Both the position numbers and the translations under genes were made by a program. The notes under the pieces are model-generated. The model was not told where the DNA came from. It did no database searches and was given only the letters and a program-made list of their open reading frames with translations. Source: Gnetum montanum (lineage: Eukaryota; Streptophyta; Gnetopsida; Gnetales; Gnetaceae). Taken from it: DNA of 56,997 bases. Position 1 is the stretch's first letter, and each line of letters starts with the position of its first letter. The stretch is taken from assembly GCA_015680685.1 (NCBI GenBank), contig MNCI01017812.1, forward strand, positions 14,251-71,247. The letters are read 5' to 3'. Of the stretch, positions 11,448 to 22,061 are shown one piece after another.

Positions 11448-12620
11448 ACCTGAAGTTCCTTTCAGATATCTTAGGAGCCACTTTACAGCTTCCTAATGCT
11501 CCCTTCCTGGAGACATAAACCTGCTAACAACTCCCACTGCATGAGCTATGTCTGGCCTAGTACATACCATAGCATACATCAAGCTTCCAACTTCTAAAGC
11601 ATAAGGTAATTTGGCCATGTGTTTTCTCTCCTCATCTGTCTTTGGTGCCTGCTCCTTGGAGAGATGAACATGGCTTCCCATAGGAGTATTTCTGATCTTG
11701 GCATCTTGAAGACTAAACCTTTTCAACAACTTTCCTATGTACTTTTCTTGAGATAGCTTCAGCAATCCCTCTGATCTATCTCTAGATATTCTCATCCCAA
11801 GTATCTGCTTAGCTGGCCCCAAGTCTTTCATCTCAAATTTTCTTGCCAATTGTTGCTTTAAGTTATTGATCTCCTTCATGCTAGTCCCTACAACTAGCAT
11901 ATCATCAACATATAACAACAATATTATATAACAGTCATTAGTATTCTTGAAATAACAGCAGTGATCCATCTCACTTTGAGCAAAGCCATTTTTACACATA
12001 AATCCATCAAACTTTTTGTACCATTGCCTTGGAGCCTGCTTCAACCCATACAGGATTTTCTTCAATTTACACACCAGATTTTCCCTCCCTGGAACTTGCA
12101 AGCCTTCTGGTTGTGTCATGTAAATGTCTTCTTTGAGGTCACCATGTAGAAATGCAGTTTTGACATCTAGATGCTCTAGATGCAATCATCAGTAGCCACA
12201 ATACTTAGCACTACTCTAATGGTAGTCAACTTTACTACAGGTGAAAAAATTTCTGTGTAGTCAATTCCATTTTTCTGTTGGAAATCCTTAACTACTAACC
12301 TTGCTTTGTATCTTTTGCTGCCATCATGTTCTTCCTTGACCCTGTACACCCACTTATTCTGCAATGCCTTCTTTCCTTTTGGCAACTCAGTTAGTGTCCA
12401 TGTCATATTTTTGTGGAGTGACTTCATCTCATCTCTCATAGCCACCTCCCACTCAACACAATCTGTTACCTTCATTGCTTCATCCAAACATTCTGGTTCC
12501 CCAGCATCAATCAACAATAAGTAATGTAACAAGGGAGAGTACCTTTCTCTAGGCTTTGGTGTTCTTGTAGACCTTCTCAACTGAGGCTTTGGTGTAGCTG
12601 TTTCTGCAACATCATTTTCA
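11448..12620 (-). pseudogene. Element H reverse transcriptase, one frameshift
   Basis: The N-terminal part (12580-12176) includes A-L-Q-N-K-W-V-Y-R-V-K, Y-K-A-R-L-V-V-K and Y-T-E-I-F-S-P-V-V-K. The second part (12185-11493) includes D-V-K-T-A-F-L-H-G-D-L, L-Y-G-L-K-Q-A-P-R-Q-W and the intact catalytic Y-V-D-D-M-L. The two overlap by a few bases near 12176-12185, in a T-A-T-C-rich spot consistent with loss of a single base. Matching family length and motif order make this the best preserved RT in the window. Confidence 0.92.
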
Positions 12621-12639
12621 TTTTCAGCTATCCTGTTTC

Positions 12640-13780
12640 CAAGATTTGCTTAAATCCTTCCATCCGCATCCCTCTCAGATATCTCTTCTAGTTCAACCTT
12701 CTCACATTCCTTTTCTTGCTTCCCTACAATGTTGGATTCTAAATCAAAGCTATCCTTGTACACCATGTGTTCATTAAAAATGACATCCCTGTGTCTGATA
12801 ATTTTTATATTTTGATCATCCCCGAAACGATAACCAAAATTATCAGAACCATAGCCAATAAAATAACATTTCTTGGCTTTAGGATCCAGCTTATCTCTAT
12901 CATTTGAATCAATATGCACATACACGACACACCCAAAAATTTTCAAATGTGAAAGATTTACCTCCTTCCCAGTCCATACCTCCTCTGGTATTCTAAACTC
13001 CAATGAAACTACAGGTGCATGATTAATGAGGTAGGCTATTGTGTTAATTGCATCTGCCCAAAAGAACTTTGGTAGCCCATAGTGTATTCTCATGCTCCTA
13101 GCTCTTTCATTCAAGGTTCTGTTCATCCGTTCAACAACACCATTTTGCTCTGGCGTTCTTGAAACTATCTTGATCATCCTGATCCCATTTTCTGAATAGA
13201 AATTCTTAAATTCTTGGCTATCATATTCCCCTCCATTATCTCACTTCAGACATTTTATTTTTAATTCAATTTGATTTTCTACTTCAGCTTTCCACCTTTT
13301 AAAAGTAGCAAACACATCAGATTTATTTTTAATAAAATAAACCCATACCTTCCTAGTGGAATCGTCAATGAAGGTGACATAATAGCTTGAGCCTCCAAGA
13401 GACTTCACTGAAGCTGGCCCCCATACATCTGAATGCACCAGTTCAAGATTTTCAATCTGTGGTATCCTCCCTATCTTTGAGAAAGTAACTCATTTTTTCT
13501 TCCCATAAACACAATCTTCACACAAGCCAACATCATCACACTTAAACTTTGGTAACTTTCCCTTTGAAGCAAACAACTTCCTACCTTTTTCGCTCATGTG
13601 CCCAAGTCATCGGTGCCATAGGACTAAATCACCATCATAGTTAGCAACTGCAACTGTATATTTCTTTGTTGTAGTCATGTACAATGTTCCCACCTTAGTG
13701 CCTCGTGCAACAACCAAGTTTCCCTTGGTAATCTTCCATGATCTATCGCTAAATGTTGTTGTATACCCATCCAAATCCAT
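12640..13780 (-). pseudogene. Element H integrase region with in-frame stops
   Basis: From right to left: a zinc-binding region, L-W-H-R-W-L-G-H-M and C-D-D-V-G-L-C-E-D-C (about 13630-13500); the core, H-S-D-V-W-G-P with the first Asp; then D-N-G-G-E-Y directly after an in-frame TGA near 13240; and T-P-E-Q-N-G-V-V-E-R-M-N with the third acidic residue (13150). I-F-G-C-V-V-Y-V-H and F-I-G-Y-G form the usual C-terminal block. Stops near 13783, 13490, 13240 and 12647 break the reading frame, but no frameshift is seen. Confidence 0.9.
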
Positions 13781-14857
13781 CTAACTCATGGAGATTAAAT
13801 TTTTCTTCAGTTCAGGAACATGTCTTACATCTTGCAATTTCCATTGCATCCCTTGGGTGGTTTTTATTTGAACTTCACCCTTCCCCACAATATCCAAAGG
13901 TTCATCATCTGCAAGATAAACCTTTCCAAACTTCCCTGCAACATAATTGTGTAAAAATTCCTTGCATGGATTGGAGTGGAATGAAGCACATGAATCCAGA
14001 ATCCAAGATTCAATGGGATTGTCCACATAGCAAATCAAAGCATCAACAATAATCTCCTCTACTGCATTCTTTGATTCATCATCTTGAGTGTGATTTTTCT
14101 TCTTCTTTGGTGCCCTGCACTGATTTGTAAAGTGACCCTTCTTGTCACAATTCTAGCAAACAACTTCCCTGTGACTTTTAGATTTTCCTCTGCCTTTGGA
14201 CTTCGATCTACCATTACCATGGTTTTGACCATGTTGTGAGCTCCTACCTCTGCTTTCTGTATTCAAAGCAGACCCTGAGGATTTTCTTGACTCCCTTCTG
14301 CGAATGTCCTCGCTAAGAATCAAGTCTTGAATATCATTCAACTTTAATTTTAAAGTACCTGATGAGCTACTCACAACAGTCATTGTTGCATACCAACTCT
14401 CTGGTAAAGATGACAGCAAAATCAACGCCTAGATTTCGTCCTCAAAGGTGATCACCACTAAATTCAATTGACTAATTATCGTATTGAATTCATTGATGTG
14501 ATTTGTAATTGATGCACCTTCACCCATCTTCAGATTGAACAAACGATGCATCAAATATACCTTGTTTGTAGCAGATGGCTTTTCATACATACTTGACAAC
14601 GTTTTCATTAAACCTACAGTGGTTGTCTCATTAACAATGTTGAATCTGGCGTTTCTTGCCAATGTCAATCTAATCACACCAAGTGCCTGGCGATCTAAGA
14701 GATTCCAATCTTCTTGATCCATTTGATCTGGCTTCTTCCCTAGCAGTGGTTCATGCAACTTCTTTTGATACATATAATCTTCAATTTGCATCTTCTAGAA
14801 CCCAAAGTCTGTTCCATCGAATTTGTCGACCCGAACTTTCCCATCCTCAGATGCCAT
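13781..14857 (-). pseudogene. Element H gag and protease with in-frame stops
   Basis: The ATG at 14857 starts a gag with V-D-K-F-D-G-T-D-F and Q-I-E-D-Y-M-Y-Q-K-K, the conserved N-terminus of copia gag. Stops replace what would be Trp or Gln at about 14793, 14427 and 14148; the last lies inside the zinc knuckle C-x-N-C-D-K-K-G-H-F-T-N-Q-C. The protease follows, with active-site W-I-L-D-S-C-A-S-F-H, where the Gly of D-S-G is Cys. All pieces share one frame. Confidence 0.88.
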
Positions 14858-14870
14858 TACTCCCACTGAT

Positions 14871-14887
14871 CCGTGGCTCCGATACCA
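14871..14887 (-). other. Element H primer-binding site (initiator tRNA-Met)
   Basis: The coding strand reads TGGTATCGGAGCCACGG two bases inside the 5' LTR. It matches the start of the usual plant copia PBS complementary to initiator tRNA-Met, TGGTATCAGAGC, with one change. Confidence 0.85.
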
Positions 14888-14889
14888 GT

Positions 14890-15001
14890 TGTTAAATTTA
14901 GGAACAAATAAAGAACAGAAGAAAACAGAAAACACAGGCAACACACATAGCTTTGTGTGGCGTTTAAGCAAGCACACCACCGGAAATACATGAGAATTAC
15001 A
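14890..15001 (-). repeat. Element H 5' LTR, only 112 bp, lacks the U3 part
   Basis: It runs from TGTTAAAT at 14890 to ATTACA at 15001, directly followed by the TSD GGGTG. It aligns with 10583-10693 of the 3' LTR but has no counterpart of 10694-10905. The clean TG...CA ends and perfect TSD suggest that the short form was integrated as such and not cut later. Confidence 0.75.
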
Positions 15002-15099
15002 GGGTGGTGATGGGAATTTGTGGGAAGGAGCAGTTGGTATGTGCTTAACTTGTGCCGCTATGAGATGATGATTGTGGCTGAAAAGACGTGATCGTTCCT

Positions 15100-16310
15100 A
15101 TGGGAAAAATGTCTTCTGGTTGTTGTACGTGGATGCTTGTGTGTGGACAGGCAGGAGAAGTATATTTCCCAGGTTGATGTTGAAGAGAAGATAGTGAAAG
15201 GAGGGTAGATAAATTAGGTGTAAGCGGCTACAAATCAGAAAACATTCTACTACTAGTAGGACCCTCCATTGTCTTGTGTTGGCCTTGAGAACCATTGAGA
15301 AAATTGGCAGATTTTCTAGGATGTTGGCCCAATTTATGCGTAGAGAATGTGATGTTTTGTGGTATGGTCATGTTGTCATAATGTTGGAATGTTTCCTCCA
15401 TGAAATTCACATCACGTGAATCAATTACCATTTTATTTTTTTTCATCATAGCACTTGTATGATTTGGAGTTTAAAGCATATCCACGGTGTAGATTTCATA
15501 TCTAATTTTTGCCAATTTTGTGTAGGGATTTGGACATAGCAATGTGAGCCAAAAATTTTCAAATGAGAGATATTGGGTGGATAACCATTCCATAATTCAT
15601 ATGGTGTTCTATCTAGAATTGACCTTGATGGCACCCTATTTAAAAGATAAATTAATGTTGCACAAGCTTCTACCCAAAACTTATTCTCTAAACTTGACAT
15701 TTGGAGTAGACATCTTGCCATTTCAGCCACTGTTCTATTTTTTCTCTCAGTAATGCCATTTTATTGAGGTGTGAATGATGTGGTAGTTTGATGAATAATC
15801 CCATTTTTCTTGCAAAATTCGTCAAATTCATTTGATAAAAATTCACCACCAAGATTTGTTTAGATTTTCTTAATTGTATTGCCACTTTGATTTTCTACTT
15901 CCACCTTGAATTCTTTAAAAAATCCCAATTTTTGATCTTTTAATTTCATAAAATATCCCCAATAAAATATTGAAAAATCATCCACTATGATTAACATATA
16001 TCAATTTTTACTTAGGATCAATGTTTGCATGGGATTGCATAAATCCATATGAATTAGATCTAATTTTTCTTGAGATCTATGTTCTTTTCTAGCAAATGGA
16101 AACCTTGTAATTTTTCCTAGTTGACATATGTCACAATCATGATTATCTAGCAAAGAAAAATTTGGCATACCTCTTACAATTTCTCCTTTTTGCATGCGGT
16201 CCATTGAGCCAAAGTTGACATGTCCTAACCTAGCATGCCATAACCATGTTATGTCTTTAGTGATAGTGAGACAATAAACATCCTTTTGCATTTGCAACTT
16301 GTACATCTAA
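15100..16310 (-). pseudogene. Element G integrase, broken
   Basis: L-W-H-A-R-L-G-H-V and C-D-I-C-Q-L-G-K at 16240-16110 are the zinc-binding pre-integrase block. L-D-L-I-H-M-D-L-C begins the core with the first Asp. N-G-I-T-E-R-K-N-R-T near 15745 leads into M-A-R-C-L-L and F-W-V-E-A-C-A-T. H-L-K-I-F-G-S-H-C-Y lies near 15560. Frames change near 15880 and 15450, and several stops are present. The left end runs into the H insertion. Confidence 0.8.
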
Positions 16311-16459
16311 TTCTTGCTTATAGGGATAATAGCAATACCTTTATCATCATTAGCCTTAGAAATTTTACAAACCTCTTTTTCAAATTCAACATGATACCCA
16401 TTGCAACATAATTACCCCACACTTAATAAATTCTTTGAAAGATCTGGAACAAAATAGAT

Positions 16460-17625
16460 CTAGGAAATAACATATTTGTTACCTTGAGTTGTTGTGAAGG
16501 TAAGTGATTCAATCTTGGCAATGGTTAACTTCTTCTCATTACCTATAGTTACCTTTCCATCATATTTTTCCAAGCTTGAGAATCGTTTCTTATTCCCTAT
16601 CATGTGATTGCTACACCCACTATCAACATACCAAATGTTGTTATTGTTGCTAGCATCTAGTACCTTTGTGGAGATCAAGAGTTGATCTTCCTCCTTTTCA
16701 ATGTAAAATAATTTCTCACCTTTTTGTTGATCTTCATGTTCTACAATTTTTTCTTTGCCCTTATTTTCATACTTCTTCCTTGACCAACATTCAAAAGTAT
16801 TGTGGGTGTTGGTACCATAGAAATCACAATGCTTACCTAGCTTTGATTGATTTGATCTTCCATGACCATGACCTCCAAATCTACCACAACCATGTCTACA
16901 TCCTTTGAATGAGGATCCACTTGAGGATCTTTGATGTTGATTTTGATTCTGATTGGATGTCCTCTGAAATTGTGCTTGAAATGCATTTATTGTTGAATCC
17001 TCACGATTAGCAATTCTTTGCTCGTATGTCATTAAGATTCTTACAAGCTTAACCATGGTCATCTTATCAAGATCTATTGCTTCTTCAATAGCCACGATGA
17101 CAGGATCATATCATTGGGTTACACTTCAAAGGATCTTTTCAATAGCATGCCTTTCCTCAAGTGTTTCTCCAAAAGATTCAAGTCCATTTAAAACTTGTTG
17201 AAATTGACTGATGTATTGATCAATGTTCTCTGAATCTAGCATGTGCAAAGATTCAAAATCTTTCCTTAATACTTGTAACTTGACAACATGGAATTTTAAT
17301 GATCCCTTGTATGCAATCTCCAATTCATCCCATGCAACTTTGCTAGTTCAATGCATGACAATTTTTGGAAAGATTGTTAGATCTAACCCAAATTGAATGA
17401 TGAATAATGCTTTTGCATCTTTCTTACAAAGCTCCTTAAATTCATTCTTTTCATCTTCCTTCAAGGCTTGAAATGCTACTTGATCAACATCTTGGAATCC
17501 ATTTTCAACAAGATCCCATAGATCTTGTGAGATCAAAAATGTCTACATCTTGATTGCCCAATATTCATAATTCTCTCCATTGAATACAGGAACTTGGAGA
17601 GACACAGATCCATGATTTTGGGCCA
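16460..17625 (-). pseudogene. Element G gag and protease, broken
   Basis: Open pieces at 17536-17348, 17323-17126 and 17095-16460 share one frame. The zinc knuckle near 16830 reads C-D-F-Y-G-T-N-T-H-N-T-F-E-C, with Tyr in place of the second Cys. The protease follows as W-Y-V-D-S-G-C-S-N-H-M near 16630, with D-S-G intact. Stops separate the pieces. The N-terminus near 17625 lies shortly after the PBS. Confidence 0.82.
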
Positions 17626-17660
17626 TTTTGGAGAGATCAGTTGTTAAGAATTTGAGCTAA

Positions 17661-17675
17661 CCTACTCTGATATCA
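17661..17675 (-). other. Element G primer-binding site, decayed
   Basis: The coding strand reads TGATATCAGAGTAGG, which corresponds to the initiator tRNA-Met PBS TGGTATCAGAGC with two transitions. It sits two bases from the 5' LTR, the usual spacing. Confidence 0.8.
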
Positions 17676-17677
17676 AA

Positions 17678-18044
17678 TGAAGAGTTTAAAGGGCCCTGGA
17701 TCTATGATCTAAGCTTAAAGGAAATAAAGAACTTTGTTAGAACAAGCACACTCTTGTTAAACTTTCTTAAATTATGTTGTCTCTCTTCTATTATGAATGA
17801 ATATGTGCTACTACAATTATATAGGCCTTGATCTCCCAAGAATAGATTTGGAGAGATAAGCATGAATCTCGAAAATCATGGGAATGATCCTTATCAGCTT
17901 ATTTAAGGATCTTCTTAATATGGGATGACCTAAACATGGGATTGGATAAGAATTACATGAATAGGTTCTCGTTTAATTTAAAATAGATTAATGGATGGGA
18001 TCTATCTAATTCTATTGTGAAACATCTAGTTATCATATTTCACA
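17678..18044 (-). repeat. Element G 5' LTR
   Basis: 367 bp from TGAAGAGT to TTTCACA on the + strand, the same length as its partner at 7681-8047. The outer flank AAACG pairs with AAATG to give the TSD. Confidence 0.92.
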
Positions 18045-18500
18045 AAACGAGTATTTGTCAATGGACTCTCTACATATACGAGACCCCAAATAGAGTGCAC
18101 TATTGATGTAGCACAAAAATAGTATATATATACACATCCACACTTCAAGTTTTTCACATTTCCTTTTAAGCACCAAAGGAGTTTTTGCAGTTTTCAAAGT
18201 GTAGAATCTTCCAGAAGTTATATCTTCCTAAAAATTTGTCCAAATCACTCCATTCTTCGACCCTATAGCTACCAAAGGTAAGCTCTTAGTCATGGGGGCC
18301 ACAAACCTAAAGTTTTTGATAGAAATGTTTTCTAAATTTTTCTAACTCCCACAAAGGTTTAACAAAGAAACCAACATGAAAACATCAAATTAAAAAAGTT
18401 AAACCCTTCCAACTAGCTCCAATAACACCTTGAACCTAAAAATTAATAAAATAATAATAAAATAACCAATCTACCATTGTCCAACCTTAGCCTAAGTGTA
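18045..18500 (+). other. Element A 3' non-coding region, part 2
   Basis: This continues element A after the G insertion. The words ACCAAAGGT...TTAGTCATGGGGG near 18265-18297 match element C near 49665-49692, which supports the reading that the flanks of G belong to one element. No coding feature is seen. Confidence 0.65.
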
Positions 18501-20995
18501 ACTAAATGATGAGATGAGGTATCAAAACAATATAAGTTACACATTATATATACTAATCCTTGGATATGTTGTGTCCATAGATCGCAACAAAGGGGAAGCA
18601 CACACAAGAAGGAGGACCATCACAACCATGGGACAAATGACCACAAATGGGAAGGGGTCAGGAATAAGCCTAAAAATAACAAGTAGCAACCCATGCTATA
18701 GGACCTCTTAAGGAGGAGCCTAAAGAGGAATCTTTCCATCATATTCCAAAACAAGTAGCAACAACAGAGCAATCCCACTAGGATGAGGTACCATATCCAT
18801 AAGAAAACCTTGAGGTGACCTTGATAAAAGCCTACCTCAAGCCGATCAAATTAAAGGAGATTTAGAAAATGATGCTCTAAGAGTTGAATTTTGGTTCTTT
18901 CTTGGAGAAAGCACATCAAGAAGTATAAGATTAATTGAATACCTCTCCCATGTGACCCATCATCACTTCCAGCAAGGAGTCATACATGGAAGAGATGCTC
19001 TTATTCTAGAACAATAGGTAGGCTAGTTCAATGGTCAATATTAAGGATATTTCAATGTCCTACATAGCACAAACCATTTCAGAGGCACTTGGGTTGCCGA
19101 AAACTAGGTGAATCTTGTTGAGATTCCAATATAGGTAGATCTTAGCATTAAGAAAGAATGGATATAGTGGTGTTATGGTGTCAACTGTAAGAAGTTCAGT
19201 GCACTCACATTGGTGGAGAGAATCTACTATAAGATTGCAACCTTTCACCTCAATCCAACAGTGAGGCTAAGAAAGATCACTGCCTTCTCCACCCATGTGT
19301 GTGCCACTCTAAGTAGTAGATTCCTTATCAACCTTTCATGGCTAATCTATCTTGAGATAGAAAAATGCTTCAAGAAGAACAAACGTGGAAGGAAGGCACT
19401 TTCCTTTACATGCCTCATCAGAAAATTATGTCAGAGGGGAGGAATAACCCACTATAAAAATGATGAAGTCTAGCATGCTCCATCCACTAACTAGATGAAG
19501 ATGATGAAGGATAAAGTCCTTGCAAAACTCATCCAAGAAGAGGAGCAACAACCACCACCTCCACCACCCACTCAGCAAACAATGTTGAATATCGTTGTAA
19601 CTTCTTAATGGTTGTGCTAATTTCGAGAATGGTTCATGAGTGAGCAAGACCAACAAGCCTGAACAAGTGGTGACAATTCATTTATGTACCAGCCAATAAT
19701 GAGTCACTTGAATGAAGTGGCTTGAATAGTTAGCTAGATGGAGGGAGGTGGACCAATCTTTTCAGCCCACAGAATATAGTTACCTACAAGATCAAATTGT
19801 AGCACTTGAGAGGTAATAGTATTCCTCTTGTAATAACAACAATTCCTAAAAATCTCTAGGAATACCACTACTTTTTTAGTGCACCTAAAGAAGGGAGAGG
19901 GGGCAACAATTTTAGTGATGCAGCACCAAGGGTAGGAGATTGCAGCAGAGGTAGTTGTTGATAGAATTGCCAAAACTCTAAATGCACCTGTAGTGTCTAT
20001 ACTAGATGTCTCTACACTTAAAAAAGTGTAGATGTTTGTAAGGATAGTAAGCAACAAGTTGAGTGTAGCACAACATGTACAATTGCTGGACCAACTGGTG
20101 GGAACCAGGCAACCAATTTTGAACTTCTTTAACCTTCCAAACAACATAACTACAACCCAATTAGAGCTTTTGGAAGAAAGGAGCAAGAACATGATTTTGG
20201 AGGGGCAACTCAAAATAGCCAAAGAGCTAAATGAATTCTTGGCTATGGAGGTTGTTAAACTAAGAGCCCAGATTGCTGACCTTACATTCCTCAACCCAAC
20301 ACTAATAAAGAATGAAGCTCTTGAATAGCTTCACACAAGATTGAAAAGGATTGAGAATGTAATGGAGATGGTGGTGTTCTATCGATCCTTGGCAGAGGCC
20401 ACTTAGCATAAAATTCAGAAGGTCTTGGATCAAACCTGCTAAGAGAATGTACAATTGACTATAGAGAATCATCACCTATGAAATGTTGATGTGCAAAAAT
20501 AGTAGATGGTAGATTTCATCCATTAATAGCAAGAGTAGCTAGCCAAAGTGAACACTGAGCTGAAGAAATTGGTAGTAAAAAATAGAAACATCTCAATGGA
20601 GGAGGTCCATGCTCTTTGCCAAAAGACTACAATTGAAGTAGCCACTTGGAAATTAGAAGCTCTCAAATTTGAGATAGTCAAAAATCACTACAGAGATTAG
20701 GTCGGCCTATAAAAAGAAGTTATTGAAAAAAACATCTAGTTGATGAAGGAAAAAGTAAATGAGACCCTCCAATAACTCTAAAAGGGCAAAGAAGATGAAG
20801 GCATTATTGAATGCCTTTTTCCTTCCACTGAAAGTGGCAGCTGTAGCAGGATAGCCATAGCCACCTCAACCACCACATGTAGTTGAAGTAGGAGAAGGTT
20901 GTTCGAAACCTCAGGAACCTCCATTACATGGGACCATTTTATCTTTTCAATTGTCTTCACATCGTTAGAGGACGTGTTATCCAATTGTGTTCAAT
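18501..20995 (+). pseudogene. Element A accessory ORF downstream of pol, decayed; plant-transposon-protein-like, then coiled coil
   Basis: Between pol and the 3' LTR lies about 2.5 kb with long decayed coding signal absent from element C. Part 1 (about 19031-19473) includes S-E-A-L-G-L-P, then L-N-P-T-V-R-L-R-K-I-T-A-F, and ends F-T-C-L-I-R-K-L-C-Q-R-G-G-I. This resembles the L-P-F-P-x-L-I-x-x-L-C-x-x-x-G-V block of the 'putative plant transposon protein' domain found in plant retroelement ORFs. Part 2 (20032-20760) is rich in Leu, Glu and Lys with heptad-like spacing, as in a coiled coil, and is cut by many stops. Athila elements carry an env-like ORF in this position, but I see no signal peptide or transmembrane segment. 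Function unknown. Confidence 0.5.
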
Positions 20996-21099
20996 CATGT
21001 TCTAGTGTTCAATTTTGTGTCATGTACACCACAATTTTGTAATCAATGTCAATCCATACACCTAGGCACTTAGTTTTGTTTTGTTATGTGAGTTTTGTT

Positions 21100-21176
21100 G
21101 GTGTTAGTTAATAATCCCATACCTTCCCAATTTTCTAAAGAACTCGAGGATGATTTTTCATTTGGTTGTGAAGGTA
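21100..21176 (+). other. Element A conserved 3' end and PPT remnant
   Basis: AATAATCCCATACCTTCCCAA and AACTCGAGGATGA are shared with the same position in element C (50164-50210) and partly with E (about 55578-55592). The final purine stretch GTTGTGAAGGTA replaces the cleaner PPT of C and E, TCAGTCATGGGGGTA. It immediately precedes the LTR TG. Confidence 0.75.
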
Positions 21177-22061
21177 TGATGAAGTGTCTTCGATTAGCTA
21201 TGTCAACTAGATGCCATCGACGTGACCTTGTCGATGGGATCCCATCAACATAGGATTTCCCACATTGACATGTACCTATTGACATGCCACCCTAGTAGGT
21301 TTATAAATATGACATCCTAGCCATGTTAATGAAGATGAAAATTTTAGTGGCTAGTGAAATTCTTACAATTTGTTTTTGAAGAGATAGAATAATTTTCTAA
21401 GTGCCCACAGCAGAAGTCAAGGAGTATACAAATCTTTATTTGAGCATTGTTGTACCTAAGCACTATAGTGTGTGTGACAATAAAGATGAGCTTTTTGATA
21501 AACCTTGCAGTACTTGGACTAGCTTAATGATTTATTTATGCATTTATTATTTTCATTAATTAAGAGATTAATTAAGCTATATGATTAATACTTTAAGTAA
21601 TTAATTAAGCTAAATGGACTAGCACACATAAGTACAGCCACTTTGAACATACGTATAACACTTGGTATTCCTAGTAGTGCTCAACGCTTGGTCACCTAGC
21701 AATGTTATACGTGTTCAAAATGTATACAGAAAGTGGGACCAACTGCTTATGTTAGGATAGTTAGTTATTAATTAGCAATTAAACTAGTTGAATTAGTTAA
21801 TCAATTTATTCTCAATCTATTACCAACCTTAATCGAAAAAAATATAAAATAATAAAAATCTTATTTCTCAATTACACTTAACCATACAACTGAGCCTTAC
21901 AAGTGTGGTTGGAAAGACAATGATCATTCCATGATTAGATTCACCTTCTAGATTGACTCCTATGTACGAGAACACTAAGAATCCAAAGAATTTGATCAAA
22001 TCACACATGAACACCTTAGTGATTCATATGGTTGGGCATAGGAATACCTCATCACTCATTA
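21177..22061 (+). repeat. Element A 3' LTR (885 bp)
   Basis: It starts TGATGAAG and ends CTCATCACTCATTA, matching CTCACCACTCATCA in the LTRs of C and E. A TATA box (TATAAATA) lies at 21302-21309 and an AATAAA in GACAATAAAGATGAG near 21478, so U3, R and U5 can be placed. U3 holds a 14-bp perfect palindrome, GATGGGATCCCATC (21233-21246). The 5' partner is missing, so the TSD cannot be checked. Similarity to the LTRs of C and E is clear but diverged. Confidence 0.88.

Larger units (their letters stand above)
10583..15001 (-). mobile_element. Element H: Ty1/copia retrotransposon nested in G
   Basis: A minus-strand copia element of about 4.4 kb is flanked by a perfect 5-bp TSD, GGGTG (10578-10582 and 15002-15006). 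It starts TG and ends CA on the + strand. The polyprotein, read from the ATG at 14857 down to 10953, keeps one frame from gag into the RT, then has one 1-bp frameshift near 12183 and stays open from there through RNase H. About eight in-frame stops are present. It is the least decayed complete pol here. The 5' LTR is shorter than the 3' LTR. Confidence 0.92.
7681..18044 (-). mobile_element. Element G: Ty1/copia retrotransposon nested in A, split by H
   Basis: Two 367-bp LTRs (7681-8047 and 17678-18044) bound a minus-strand element. The flanking 5-mers are AAATG (7676-7680) and AAACG (18045-18049), a TSD with one transition. A PBS for initiator tRNA-Met lies next to the right LTR. The coding order from right to left is gag, protease, integrase, RT, RNase H, which is the copia order. 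Element H is inserted between the integrase and RT regions. Coding parts are fragmented and inactive. Confidence 0.92.
1904..22061 (+). mobile_element. Element A: old Athila-like Ty3/gypsy retrotransposon, 5'-truncated at a gap, split by element G
   Basis: The order gag tail, protease, reverse transcriptase, RNase H, integrase, long 3' non-coding region, extra ORF, PPT and 3' LTR is readable on the + strand. The copy is split by copia element G (7681-18044). Placing integrase after RNase H is the Ty3/gypsy order. The RT block W-V-S-P-L-V-x-M-P-K-K-G-G-K and the integrase start F-D-I-W-G-I-D-F-M-G are of the Athila type. No 5' LTR or PBS is present, because homology begins right after the N at 1903. 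Pol has both frameshifts and stops, so this copy is older than C and is dead. The 3' LTR and PPT match the layout of C and E. Confidence 0.85.
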
